Below are positions 25,735 to 41,502 of a stretch of 64,000 bases of DNA, piece by piece. The position numbers and the translations under genes were made by a program. The notes under the pieces are model-generated. The model saw only the letters and a program-made list of their open reading frames with translations. It had not been told where the DNA came from and searched no databases. Every line of letters begins with the position of its first letter. Within the stretch, counting starts at the first letter, position 1. Source of the stretch: Varroa destructor (Eukaryota > Arthropoda > Arachnida > Mesostigmata > Varroidae); assembly GCF_002443255.2 (NCBI RefSeq), contig NW_019211457.1, positions 14,483,353 to 14,547,352 of the forward strand. Reading direction: 5' to 3'.

Positions 25735-28700
25735 AAAAGTGTGAACAGCGAAAAAAATATGGGCAGCGCAGGCACATTGAGATGGTACGCAAGTAGAACA
25801 GCGCCTGATGACGTAAATGAGCGTGGTAGAGCGGGACTAATTAAGCATCGTGAAGTTAGCGAATCTGCCGGCAATTCGGCAATCAGAAGAACACAGTGCA
25901 TGCCGTTCACCACAGTCAACAAAAAAAAACATTGACTAGAATCAGAATTCAGAATATATTGTACTGAGCAACGTACATCAACGTCATATATGAAGCAAGA
26001 ATTTGTTTGGAACGAACTCCTTCGTTAAGCAGCAGTCCTAATGCTCTTGTTTTGTCTTGGTGAAAAACATCGAATACAGATTTTCAAAACAAATGCAACG
26101 AATTATTCTTTGTTACCATGTACCAAAACCAGTAGTAATGGAATAAGATATTCACTTTTATTTCATTTATATTTGACCCCTTTTTTTATGGGTTTACGAT
26201 ACGTTATTCTTCCTCATTACGAACATTGGTACCACCCGCTATGACGGTCATATTTATGATCATTACGCGTGCGTTAAAGGGCATAGGCGACAACGCTATT
26301 GGCGGGGTTTACGTAATTGAAATTCCTCGTACCTGAGGACTCGAACAGAGCAAGAGAATATCATCGATAAAAGGAAAACTATCGCGTCTGGTATGCGTAC
26401 CCATCTGTCTGTGGAGGTACTTCACGGGGACACAGGCGTTAAAGCACCGTTTTAGTTTTTGCCCTATGTTCAACAAGACCAATAACGTGCGAGACAGACA
26501 TAACTAGAAATGATGTCAGCACACAAGTCGTCGTTATAGAATGAATCATAGCGAATCGCCAGAACGTAGAGATGGGTTCAATCCAATCCACAGATCGTGG
26601 GGAGAGGATTGTTCACATGTAAAATAGGAAAGGAATCTTGTTGGCACGGCCTATTGCAAATGATGAGACAAACATCGATAGAAATAATCCGACTGTCTTC
26701 CCTCCGCCGACGGGCCCGTGTACCGATGGATTTGGTTTCTTCGTTCATTGTTTATGAAGCCGAAATTTGCTAAATTTAATACAGTTACTACTCCGTAAAA
26801 CAAGGAAGGAGAGAAATGTTGCCTGCAGATATCGTTTGGCGATCAACGAAAACGCTACGGGCATTTTCAAAAAGCTATTGAAAAAGCACTCTAAATAATT
26901 AATAGTTGCAGTAATGAGAAGATGCACCAAAGCGTCTGCACAGACAAGCAAACACGACACACAATCGCCGCTAAATATAACGTGTACAAAATGTTGCTGT
27001 TTTAGGAGAAAGACAAATGATTATATTTCGGGCGATGCGCGGAAAGTGAATTGTAGAAAGAAAAACTAGCATACAGGTGGGGGCTAAATAGCAGCGATAA
27101 TGCTGTAATATTATTGTATGTGCAAACTCTATCAGCACGTTACTGTAAGTTAGATCAGAAATAATACCTGTCAAGTGAATAATAATATTGTTCGTGGGAA
27201 AATCTACGACAAGATGAATCGTTTGTTGTCCTGTCCAAACTCAGGGTCTCGTGAGCGACAGATTAAACCTCAATATAAACAATACATGGTCTTGAGATAA
27301 AAATTCACTAGATTTTTATTCGGTTTTAATTTAACAGATACTTAAATAGAATCAGTTAGTCGCTAGTTGTGAGGTCCAACATGTTTAGTGAAAAAATTTT
27401 TATGCCATTGATACTAAAAAAGACGAGAAGTGGAAAAATGCAACGAGGTTCGCGTGACTCCGTAAAATTGTTAGTTATCATTGTCTTAATCTTTCCACAA
27501 ATATTCCACAGCAAATTCCTGTGTGAGTAGCGGGACACTTCTTGAAAATAGTCTCTGCGATCAAAACTACGGCGTTCGTGCTTCACGAAATCTTGTTAAC
27601 GCACACAACGGAGAGGTTATTAACAGCACTTGGTCACGCAAAAGGATAAAACCACTAACAAAATTAAGCTGGACGCGAATATTCAATAGACTTCTTTTTC
27701 ACTAGAGATAAATGTCCTCAGTAGATGTTCAATAGATGTCTTCTCAGTTTCTGCAAATGACAACAATGTCTTTATACGAAAGAGGGACGAAGGCCAGTTA
27801 TCGCGTTGACATAATTTCTTAAGGTTCAACCAATTCATCAGTCATGTACAAATGCAACAGTTGTCTCGAGTAGAGCGCTGTTCACCCTATTGAATAAAAA
27901 CAATGGATGCTAAGGTCAAATCGAATCGCATCATGTGTAGTATAGCTAGGTCGTCATACGAGTGTTAAAAGCTTGAATATTCTAGTGGTAATGATGGTTA
28001 ATTCTCTATAAGCGTAGGATGTTCTGCCGCGAATTTCGTGGTAATCAATATTGCTCATTCGATTATATACCAAGGTAAACGTTCACTTGGACGCAATGCT
28101 AGACCGATTATGTGAGCTAGTGTTTCGACATCTATATCATAGAACTCGTTACAAGCGTTCGCTGTAATGTGGAGGCGTTTAACTTTCTGTCTAGCAAGTA
28201 TATGTAATAGCGTAATTATTAGTAAAAAAGGATTTCACGATGAACTTTTAAGCTAAGCAGGTTATTTAAGTGTTAGTCGAAAAAGTTGACCGGCAAGATT
28301 AGTCACCCAATACATAAAGAAAGATGCAGAATGAATGGATACTCTCTGGGCCGTGGTCTTTGGAGACGTTTGTTAAACCTTTCGTTTTAGTCTCACTTAC
28401 ATAATTTATTTCATCTACGTCAGGTCATTTATTATCTTCGTACTGTCAAATATCTACAAGATAATATTCACTAATATTGAAATGGAAGGTTCAGATAAAA
28501 TCAGGTAACCAAAGAGCACGAAGAATTCATTGACATCGGTAAACATTATACGGAACACATTATACAATATATTGAACCTAAATATCTAAAAATCGTGCGG
28601 AGATTTTAGCATAGCTGACATTATATACGAAAACACACGGCAATTTTAGCACAATTGACACGGAGGCATGTAGGCTATATACATATATAAATCTGCACTA

Positions 28701-31700
28701 TACTTTTGTCCAAATGGTGGTCGACTATCATCGGTTGCTGCCATCTACACAAGAACTTGCAACCCGGTATGTAAAGTGAAATTTGAAGCCATAATACGGT
28801 TTTTCACAGCTATTTACTATTTATTGCGGTGCTGAACAGCGCGTGCTGCAGCAAATAAAATTTAAGTAGTAATAACAGAAGATGAAGCCACAGTAGCTTA
28901 CAGTAGAGAACTGGAGGGTAGCGTGCGTATTATTGATAGAGATAAGTATGATAGAATTCGCACTATAGCATAATTATTTGTGACTTACCACACATAGTTG
29001 CCTATATTAAAGATATATCTGGACTATTATTTATATTCGAAATGATAGCGATAGTTATTCACATAGAATACATGTTAGAGTATGTGTGAGTGGGACGTCC
29101 AGAGAAAGGGAGACGACTGAATGATCAAAAAAAAAATCCTCAGAAATCATTGTTACAAAATCAACAACAAAAGCAGATCACACTTGGGTATCTTGGAGAT
29201 GAGCTGCCCAATAGACGAATATCTACGTGCAGCGTTGGAAGGCGTTGTATCTGCAGCTATATGTACCCATATACAAACAGTGACCGATTGCGCGCAACGA
29301 AGAAACTCAAGAGTTACTAAGCGGTGACGAAATATGAAATTTAATGGAAGTTAGGCAAACTCGTGAGAAAATGTTGACCTCACCTGTACCTACACAGCTG
29401 ATAGTACACCAGAAATTTTCAGCCGCTCTAATATTATAGCAGAATGATCATTTCACTTACTGCCCGTGGCATAGTTTAGGCACCGTGAATTTTTAATGAA
29501 TTTTCAAATATTTTATGGACTTATGTTACTAAACGTGATTTGTTGATCCGAACGTGTCGTTCTTGTAGTCCGCGATTGTGGCGGCAAATAATGAGCTCTT
29601 ATACTAACTGCAACATAAATTCATGGTAGTAAGCTCTGGAAACTTTCGGTCTAATTCTGTTAGGAATGCGCCACCGCGAGTTCCCTGCTGCAAGCTTACC
29701 TATTACAAAAGGCTAGGGGGCGAGAACCTTTAATGGCAGTCCACCATGATTATGCAGTGTCCACATGTCTGCCTACGTATCTTATATGAATTCTTAATTC
29801 GAATTACTAAAAGAACATGTTTGTTTCTTGTTGCTTCATCAGCCTCCGGATGCATTACAAACGCAATGCTAGACATAAAATTAAAAATTAGGCTATTAGG
29901 AATGATTCAAGTGGAAGACTTTTCGACATTACTATCTCTACTCCCACGATATTCACATATATTATATATACTTTTGCATACAATATAGATATCAAAGATA
30001 TAACTATTAATGTCATGCTTATGTTAGCACGCTGTCTGCTCTCTGGCGGCGATAAAGGAGCGCCGAGGACAAATGATAAATAGCTGTGATGGCAGAATAT
30101 ATATGCGATGAGAAAACACACAACATATGATGACACAGGAAAATGCAACTAAAATAAACGGATAATATTACAATTACTAGAAATTTTATATGAAATAAAA
30201 ATAGCCGAGGAATGAACGAAAAAATAAACTAAAAAATATTCATGATGATGAAATGTAATTGCTTTCCATCTTTTTTTCTTTTTAATAGAAATAGAAAGAA
30301 AGGAAAAACTGACGATAAAATATATTCATAAACTTTGAATAAAAATAAAAAGAGTAACCTATATATATATATATATATATAAACTTCACTGGGTTGTTTC
30401 CATCATGTCGGGTATAGATACATCATATAAAAGCTGAGTCCATAGGTGCCCATAGTACCTTGAGATTTAATTGCAGCACTCGAGAGTGCACTACAAAAGG
30501 TACATAAGAGTAACTGAAAATTCCACGACGATAGTGCTTAGCAGAAAGGTCTAACGGTCATTTCGGCTTCAAATATAGTAATATGACCAAAGTTCAACTC
30601 TGATGGCTTTTTTCTTCTAGATACCATAAGGCACCACGATTTTAGTTAAAAAAAAAAGCTGGAACTATTATAAATCGAGGCTTGATGGTCAACGTTCGCC
30701 TTTTTGACACGTCCTACATACTAATACTACGCCATTAAATTTAACTGATTTTCAAAGTACATTAAGGCAGGATGTTTTCAAAAGATGTCTATAAACTACA
30801 GATTTTCCAAAACAAGTAAGAGAGAAGAAATACATTTTAAAAGTTATTAGCAAATATGATTTAAATAATAAAAATGGTTGATAACGTAATCTAATAATAA
30901 ACTAATAAATACAACAAGCTAATGAACTGTATAAAAACTGCCACATAGTATTGTCTTCGTTTCATACTCTCAAATCCAATATATCCCAGCAGATTGAGTT
31001 AACAAATGCTGCGAGTTCTATACTACGGGATACCTTTTGAATGAAGTACTATTTTCTTGAATCAACCGTGTTTAAGGTGAGCCCACTATTGATATGGCGT
31101 AAACTACCCATTGCTTACATAGGCTGCAATTATTGGCTACATATCTCGGCTAATTATTAAGGATTAGTTATAACATTAATTACTAAATAAATTAAAAAAG
31201 AAAGGTACGTTATTGAGCATTTGTTAGACGACCCAATGATAATTTGGATCTACAACAGGTGTGTGATTCCAAAAAAACCGAAACCCTTGGTCTAAGCCGT
31301 CAAGTGTGATGATTATCTCTGTTTGTTTAAAAATCGTCTAGGTATGCTTACATGCAAATCCCTAAATTAACAAGCTGATTCATGTTCTTAAGAAAATGCG
31401 AAGTTACTAAAATGACACTGTTTTTGACCGCAGCTTGTAATAATATCATGTTAAATTATCAGAGCAAAAAGCAAACGATTTCTAATGAAGCAGTTGAAGG
31501 TACGATAGAAGATACCAAAAAAACTATCTTGCTTGTCTAATCAAACATGATTTTTCCTAAGTATTTCGGAAAGTGTAGATTTATTACCGACCTTACAGAA
31601 ACGGAGTGAAAGGTCCCTCAACCGAACTAGGACTGCCAGACGCAGTCAATAAGCAATTCAAACATTTTCACAAAACCAGCTTCAAAAATATGTTGCGACC

Positions 31701-32093
31701 TTCCAGTTTGAACGTTAACCGCTTTACTCCGCGTTTTCGCATTATTGACAAAGAAGCCTCATAAATATAATCGGACATATTCTGGACCAATGGTACGTGA
31801 TTCATATTTCAGTCGTATTCTCTGGTCAAATTTATTTTTGACAAATATCGAATACAAGTTTTTCATATTTGTGCCCTTGTGCCCGGTGTTTACCTGAAGG
31901 TGATAGGTGGTCTGTAATAGAGCAGAATATGCTTATTTCTTCTGCGTTAATTATTCTTATTAATTAATCTTTTATTTTTTGTCGTCATTGCCCTTAACAA
32001 CACGCTTCCCTCTCACATATTCAGCTCTTTGTAAATTGATTTAGCATTCAATTAAAATCCAGTCAGTCCGTCAGTGTGTTGTAGACCTCACAT
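25735..32093. other. Intergenic region between convergent PPP1R2 and PSMC4
   Basis: About 6.4 kb of AT-rich DNA. No exon with good splice sites or a recognisable product was found on either strand. It contains short imperfect repeats (near 28600-28660), a (TA)n run at 30361-30381 and poly-A/T tracts. Confidence 0.7.
30361..30381. repeat. (TA)n microsatellite
   Basis: Ten uninterrupted AT dinucleotides in the intergenic region. Confidence 0.85.
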
Positions 32094-32099
32094 TTTATT
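32094..32099 (-). terminator. Candidate PSMC4 polyadenylation signal
   Basis: AATAAA on the - strand, 147 bases past the PSMC4 stop codon. Another hexamer lies a little closer to the stop near 32117-32122. Confidence 0.5.
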
Positions 32100-32245
32100 C
32101 CTTTTATTGACTATATATTTATTCCTTAGTATCTTTGCTATGTTTGACAGGTTCTTCTGTCACTGTTTAATGTTGTGGTGGTTTTTGATAAGGGGCTAGT
32201 ATAATGGAATTGTTGAAACACGTTACTTTGTTGTTGTTGCTGATC

Positions 32246-36039
<3,794 letters not shown>

Positions 36040-38744
36040 CGCTTATGGCTATAATGCCAAATCCTTTGAGTTGTCAACAAAACCCCGAACCAAACCCTGA
36101 GACTGTGGGCACCTTTCTGGGCTCAGTCCAACTAGATAGCAATGATAACACTGACTTTGCACGACTGGGTAACTCGTCACAAAGTAACAATCACAGATAC
36201 ATACAGACAGGCTAGACTTTCTCTGCTTAGTGCAGATGATTTCGCGTTAAAGAGTGAAGCACACTATCAAGACTGGTAATATTTCGGGTCCCAATTAAGA
36301 ATCCTGGCTCAGGTGGTGTCTTTGGTAGACGCTAGTCAGCTTGTTGGTTTGCTCCGTGATTCGGCAACTTTGTTTTTTGCTACACGCGTATTTGACAACG
36401 GATGTTTGCCCTCACTCTTGTTGAAGAGGTTGGTGTTTACAGCAAAGGCGCTGGCATGGGATAGCCTTTAACGATGGGGCTCTGCGCCAAGGAAAAATGA
36501 ACTGTTAGAATTGACGGTGTAGGTATGACAAGTGTAAAGAAAAAAGTGAAAGTTCTGATTGCTCATATTTTATTTTGTGGGTCAATTTGGAACAGGCTGA
36601 AGCGAATTATTTTCATTTGTAACTACGATTGAGTATGCCCCTATATGAAATGAATTATTTTTTATCACCTTTATTATTACGTTGCAGCAAATGACGATGA
36701 GCTGCAGGCACGACTTACTCGAAGCGCGGCGGAGTCGGCAGCGAGAGCTCTCTACACAGCTACGAGTGACGCAGGAGATCACTATTAATCGTTTGCATGC
36801 ATTAGGAAAAATTTAAAAAGAAAGAAAATGGACCAACATAGATTCCGTAAACATGACAAAAAAAAGAAACACCTGACAAGGCGTTTTTTGTTGCTTGCAC
36901 GACAATGAATAATCTCTATACAAGGTCGTTACTACTGATGAAAGACTAGTCATTCATGTTACTTGTAAATATAAACCAGAAGGGTTAGACCCTTTTAGCT
37001 CGATGTTACGAGGAAATATTTACGGTTAAAAGTGGCACTTCTGAATATGGTGGGATGAGGCCGTTACTCAAATCTATTCATTCGTTCCAGCCACGAAATT
37101 AACAGAAAAAGGCAACTTAGATTCGAGGCCGGAGTCCGCAAATTAGTCGGCGAATTGGACGCTTCCGCTGACTAAGCTGTTTCACTTCGCGGGATATATT
37201 GGCTAGAAAAAAATGAGCAGAAGCCGTAGGAAACAAAAGACTGTACCTTGACTAGAATGTGTTTACTAATTTGAAAACTACAATAAACTAAAATGGATAA
37301 AATTTTTTTAATCAGCCTAATATTGCCTGCTTATTTTAAGGAGTAAATAATTTTCAAATAGTATATTGGCTTATAATATTTACATTAGGTTTATTGAGAA
37401 TATACTGATCAGTTTTTTAAGTTATAATCATTGACGATATTATCAACTTTGTCGACTTTGTATTAACTTGAAGCTTGGAAATATGGTGAAGCTAATTTTC
37501 TATATTAAATACCACGGGATAGAGGTGGATTGTTCCCCTACAGTAAACTTAAAGGTTATTGTTTAGTGCGTTCAGAAGAGGCAAGCTACTCTCCGCCGTA
37601 CTATTAAAGAGAAAAATTATATTTTCAAGTAAAACTCCAGAACACATTTATTGCTGTTTATGCCCACAAGCTTTAACTGAAAGCTTGGTAACGAATGAAT
37701 ACCAGAAGGACATAATAGTTCTAAAGCATAATCGGTAGCCCATCTCAAAATTTCTTTTATTTTGACTGGTTGACCTTATTTTGAAATGCTAATATCTTCC
37801 GAGATCCAATCGTATTGCGTAAAGGTGATTATCAACATGAATAGCGTTTCTGCTTACGATCCTTTTTCATAAATCTGCTTTCAAATTACAAATTGGGAGT
37901 AAAAAGTGATTCAACTTATTTACTAGATACGAACTTGACCGGTGAAAAACAGTGTTATTTAACCTATGTGAGGACTTCCAGATGTGCGGTGACTTCTCTG
38001 TACTCATTGTATCTACAGAATAAATTTGCTGATCATTATGCTGAACTTCGGATGAAATAGTTGCCTGTAGTTACAGTTTTCGCATTAGTACTAGCTCATC
38101 TAAGTAAAAACACTACAATTTTGTTTTATGTTTTCTTCATTACATTTTTATTTTTGTTTATAATGCATTAAAACTTACACGATATACTTTGACAACTTTG
38201 CACAACGCTGCTATCGCTACCTTGACCCGCTTTTGTATTGTTATCTACAATAAGTACTATACATTTCGTTGAGTTTGTCAAATATCAAGTTATTTTAATA
38301 TATCCAATATATCCGTCCGTATTTTATTATATCTCACATTATCTATTTAATCTGGTGCTGTTTAATATCTGAAATCTTGAAGGCGTTCTATTCTTTTTTC
38401 TTTAAATGAATCACCAAAATACTCTCAGTGTCAGTACCTAACCGTAAATAATATTTTTTCAGTATGATCCACATAGAGCAATTTCACCTATAATTAGTAC
38501 CATTGATAGCAAATTGTAGCAACAAGCAACATGGTTATATATTGTTGCTGTTATCCCATCGTCAAGTTCATACTTTCGTTCCAGTTGCATTGTAATTACA
38601 ATGCCACACCTAAAAATACAGTATTCATTTAAATTCGTTTTTTTCTTAGACTTTTGGGTAGAAGCGTGAATCGCGTGAGAAAATACCGTCATGTTTGTCC
38701 ACTTGAGCTTGTCACTCAAAACGCTTTGCCTCCTGTCTTTTTGC
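36040..38744. other. Region between PSMC4 and GOSR2
   Basis: 2.7 kb. The part next to 36040 should contain the PSMC4 promoter; no TATA box is obvious. An exon-like GC-rich block lies at 36688-36816 on the + strand. The remainder is AT-rich with no coding signal and includes the GOSR2 3' UTR near 38.7 kb. Confidence 0.6.
36688..36816 (+). CDS. Orphan exon-like block, unrecognised
   Basis: A strong acceptor (TATTATTACGTTGCAG) is followed by a GC-rich stretch unlike its surroundings. Two frames are open: one encodes 42 residues with a helix-forming run HDLLEARRSRQRELSTQL up to a stop at 36814-36816, and the other encodes DDELQARLTRSAAESAARAL up to a stop at 36786-36788. It could be the last exon of a small + strand gene divergent from PSMC4, but no first exon was found between 36040 and 36687. 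Product unknown. Confidence 0.25.
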   Translation, partial: QMTMSCRHDLLEARRSRQRELSTQLRVTQEITINRLHALGKI

Positions 38745-39071
38745 TTAATAAAAGTAAACTACGATAACGAACATGACAAAAAGCGTGACAGCCATTCCGC
38801 CAAAAAGAACGTATCTGTCTTGGGCGCCACGTTTCTCAATCAGCCGCATAAGCGTATTAGACATTCCTAGCTGATTGACAATGTCGAAGATGCGTTTCCG
38901 TGTATTCATTAGGCGTCGTTTCTGTTCACGCAGATTGTCAAGAATCAAGCCGCCATGGGATATAAGATCGTCCACATTACGATTGGCGTCTTGCGCCTTT
39001 GTGTGAAATACGACCATGTGGTCCATATCGATCGAGGTATCATTGGCACGAAACGTTCGGTGAAGAAGCTC
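38745..39071 (-). CDS. GOSR2: GOSR2 exon 3
   Basis: 108 codons and stop, starting ELLHRTFRANDTSIDMD after a TTCGTTCTAG acceptor. It holds the whole SNARE motif and the tail anchor. Confidence 0.96.
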   Translation of the reverse strand, partial: ELLHRTFRANDTSIDMDHMVVFHTKAQDANRNVDDLISHGGLILDNLREQKRRLMNTRKRIFDIVNQLGMSNTLMRLIEKRGAQDRYVLFGGMAVTLFVMFVIVVYFY

Positions 39072-40376
39072 CTAGAACGAAGAAACAGACAGAGGAAAAA
39101 TCAAAAAGGTAGGTAATATGCGCTTAATTCATATGGAGGCTGTCGCTGCCCCAACAGAATGTTTCGTAAACGGATCTGCTAGAATCTGTATAGGGTTGAA
39201 TAGATTCATTGATAAAGTACTATAATAGTTGATTCATTGCTGAATTTATCAGCCCATTTTGGGTAGGAGCAGTAAACTGGCAGATTTTAGTTTTAGATAT
39301 GTGAAAAAATATTCTTTGTTTGATCGTAAATGGCACAAGCGTCGTTATTAAACTCGGTAACAGATTTTTCAATACGTTCACACTTATATATATTTTTTTC
39401 AAAACAATTCGAGTTTAAAGCTATGCATACTTCTCTATTGCGTTCGTGTGCGCGTCGCTCGTCCCGCTTTCGCTTGAGGTTCTCTTGTGCCGCTTTAAGG
39501 TGTCTCGCATCGTACTTCAACTGGTCGACTTTCTGCATGGCAAGGTGCCGTCGTGATGCTGGCTCCTTATGCACTAATATACTTAATCTGAAACAAAAAT
39601 AAGGAAGAAATTAGCTCCATAGAACTTCTACAGGAAAAAGGCTACATAACTGTCATAATCAAAGATTTGAATGCTGCGGGACAGACAGCTTAGGGTTTAC
39701 AGCAATAAGAGAGATCTTCTCACGGACCCAAATATAACAAAAACCATATTGTTTAAAGTGATCATTAAACAGCTACAAACAATATGATATTGTATAGATT
39801 TCCAGTTTCAATTTCGAGGTAGATTTTTTTAAACCTATGCGCTAGCCAAACGGTTTTTATAGCTGCAAATGTTTTTTCCACCTATGGTCCTCTTTTTAAC
39901 TTATTTATTGCTGCTTAAGCGAAATTTTGTTTCCTTGGCACATAAAAACCGATTATGAAAGTTATATAGCCAGCAAAATATGGCATATTATGTTTATATA
40001 AGCGTGCTTAATATTCATATGCATATATATATATATATAAATGTAAACCATGCGGATAGTAACGCAAGTTCAACTTCGATACGTGTTGCAGCAGGCGTGA
40101 CTTAGTCAGCTCCGAGGCAATATTTGAATGTTAAGTCCAGAAAAGATGCTGGTTCGAGTCCGCTAAGGCGCATATGTCTACCACATATGTTAAAAAGCTA
40201 AACATTACTATTATTATCAGTATTATTGCTCACCGCTCGCACTTGTTGAATATCGTTTCGATTAGTTGATCGACATGAGTGTCAAACTCCTGCTCGTCTT
40301 TAGCCTGATCAAACCTTCGGAAGGCCCGATCCACCTCCTCCATGTCATGCCTCGTGCGATGATATAATTCCTCCAT
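38745..40376 (-). CDS. GOSR2: Golgi SNAP receptor complex member 2 (membrin), 3 exons
   Basis: Joined exons 40376-40234, 39587-39431 and 39071-38745 give 208 aa (human 212). Membrin is the Qb-SNARE of the ER-to-cis-Golgi fusion complex. Recognisable blocks are the N-terminal helical domain, CERLSILVHKEPASRRH followed by VDQLKYDARHL (human ERLEIL..KEP and VDQLKYD), the SNARE motif from about 127 to 180 ending LGMSNTLMRLIEKR, and a C-terminal tail anchor YVLFGGMAVTLFVMFVIVVY at 187-208 that places the protein in the Golgi membrane facing the cytosol. All introns are GT-AG: the first is phase 2, the second phase 0. No defect is seen. Confidence 0.96.
39431..39587 (-). CDS. GOSR2: GOSR2 exon 2
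   Basis: The acceptor TTTTTGTTTCAG gives the base completing Arg, then LSILVHKEPASRRH and VDQLKYDARHLKAAQENLKR. The donor is GTATGC in phase 0. Confidence 0.95.
40022..40039. repeat. Short (TA)n run in GOSR2 intron 1
   Basis: About nine AT dinucleotides inside the intron between exons 1 and 2. Confidence 0.7.
40090..40180 (+). repeat. tRNA-like fragment in GOSR2 exon 1 upstream DNA (intron 1)
   Basis: GGTTCGAGTCC at 40151-40161 matches the box B consensus of pol III promoters, and GTGACTTAGTCAGC about 50 bases before it is weakly box-A-like. The T-arm and acceptor stems do not pair, so it is not a functional tRNA gene. It may be a tRNA relic or SINE head. It lies within GOSR2 intron 1. Confidence 0.25.
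40234..40376 (-). CDS. GOSR2: GOSR2 exon 1
   Basis: Starts at ATG (MEELYHRTRHDMEEVDRAF), covers the first helix of the N-terminal domain, and ends two bases into an Arg codon before a GTGAGC donor. A stop would follow directly if unspliced. Confidence 0.92.
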
Positions 40377-41455
40377 CGTTCCTGCCCGGACGTGCAAGCA
40401 CTCTGTCATTAACTGACTTAGAAGAAATGTATTTTAACCAGATCGATTTCTCAGATAGAATTATATATTTAATATACTGATCGATTCTTTTGGGGCATAA
40501 ATAATCTGATGTGATTTACAGTTGTTATTACAATTGATTAGTTGACTATTAAATGAAATTCTAAACAATGTTAACTCAGACCTTATGTACTGGCATTACC
40601 GGCAATTCCGTACTTATAAAACGTACAGTTAATTTAATGACAGGCCTACGTGAAGTATAGTGCTAGTTTTCTTTCTTTTTTTTCTATTAGACCATTCTTT
40701 CCATACGCGCTGGCATTCATCTATTGCTGTCTTCGTTTAGCCTGTTGTTCCTTACCCACTAGTCGGCAACGTCAGATTCAATTGCGAACGTACCTGACCA
40801 ATGTATACTGTATCCGTCTTATATAAGGGACCAACCATCGCTTATTATTCGCACGGAGCTCTGTCGGGCACTCCACCCAAAATATAATCTAATCATTATG
40901 TCGCTTTTGTTCAGTCAGAGTCATGGAGCTCGCATAGCGTATACTGTTTGACACGAAGTCATATCCGTTCTTATTAATGTTAATCATATGCTCGCGTCGA
41001 AGATGGTCAGTTTAACGTCCCGCTTTTTAAATTGTTGATCATTTTTTTTAGTTAATTTTACTGCCTACATTACAGTTTTCGACCTTATTAAATCCAATTA
41101 AACTGAATCTGGTATGCTTATCACTTGAAAAACCGCACAGTTCATTGTGTTCAATGTTTGAGTTCTACGTCTGGCACCGCTGCTAGGCGGTAAAAGTACT
41201 TTAACAATACCTCTTTGCCCGGGTTCGACCTTACACCACTATGTGTCTTTGAGATTAAGTAGGCAAACACATTGCCCACAAGTTACCACCGGGACCGTTT
41301 TAACAAATTAAATAAACTGTACTTGCTATTGCGATCTTATAGGACAACGATTCATTCGAATTCAATTATTCACATAGAAACGCCAAATAGGTGGCGCAGT
41401 CCTTACTTAAAACTAATTAATACAATCGTAGGAGCAAGTTATACTCAATTAACAA

Positions 41456-41460
41456 ATATA

Positions 41461-41500
<40 letters not shown>
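41456..41500. repeat. (TA)n microsatellite
   Basis: About 45 bases of TA repeat with one interruption, intergenic. Confidence 0.85.

Positions 41501-41502
<2 letters not shown>

Noticed and set aside
25509..25922. 137-codon - strand ORF
   Set aside because: A third of it is Ile-Tyr repeats translated from the TA microsatellite.
40090..40180. Functional tRNA gene
   Set aside because: Box B matches, but the acceptor and T stems do not pair and no anticodon arm can be drawn.
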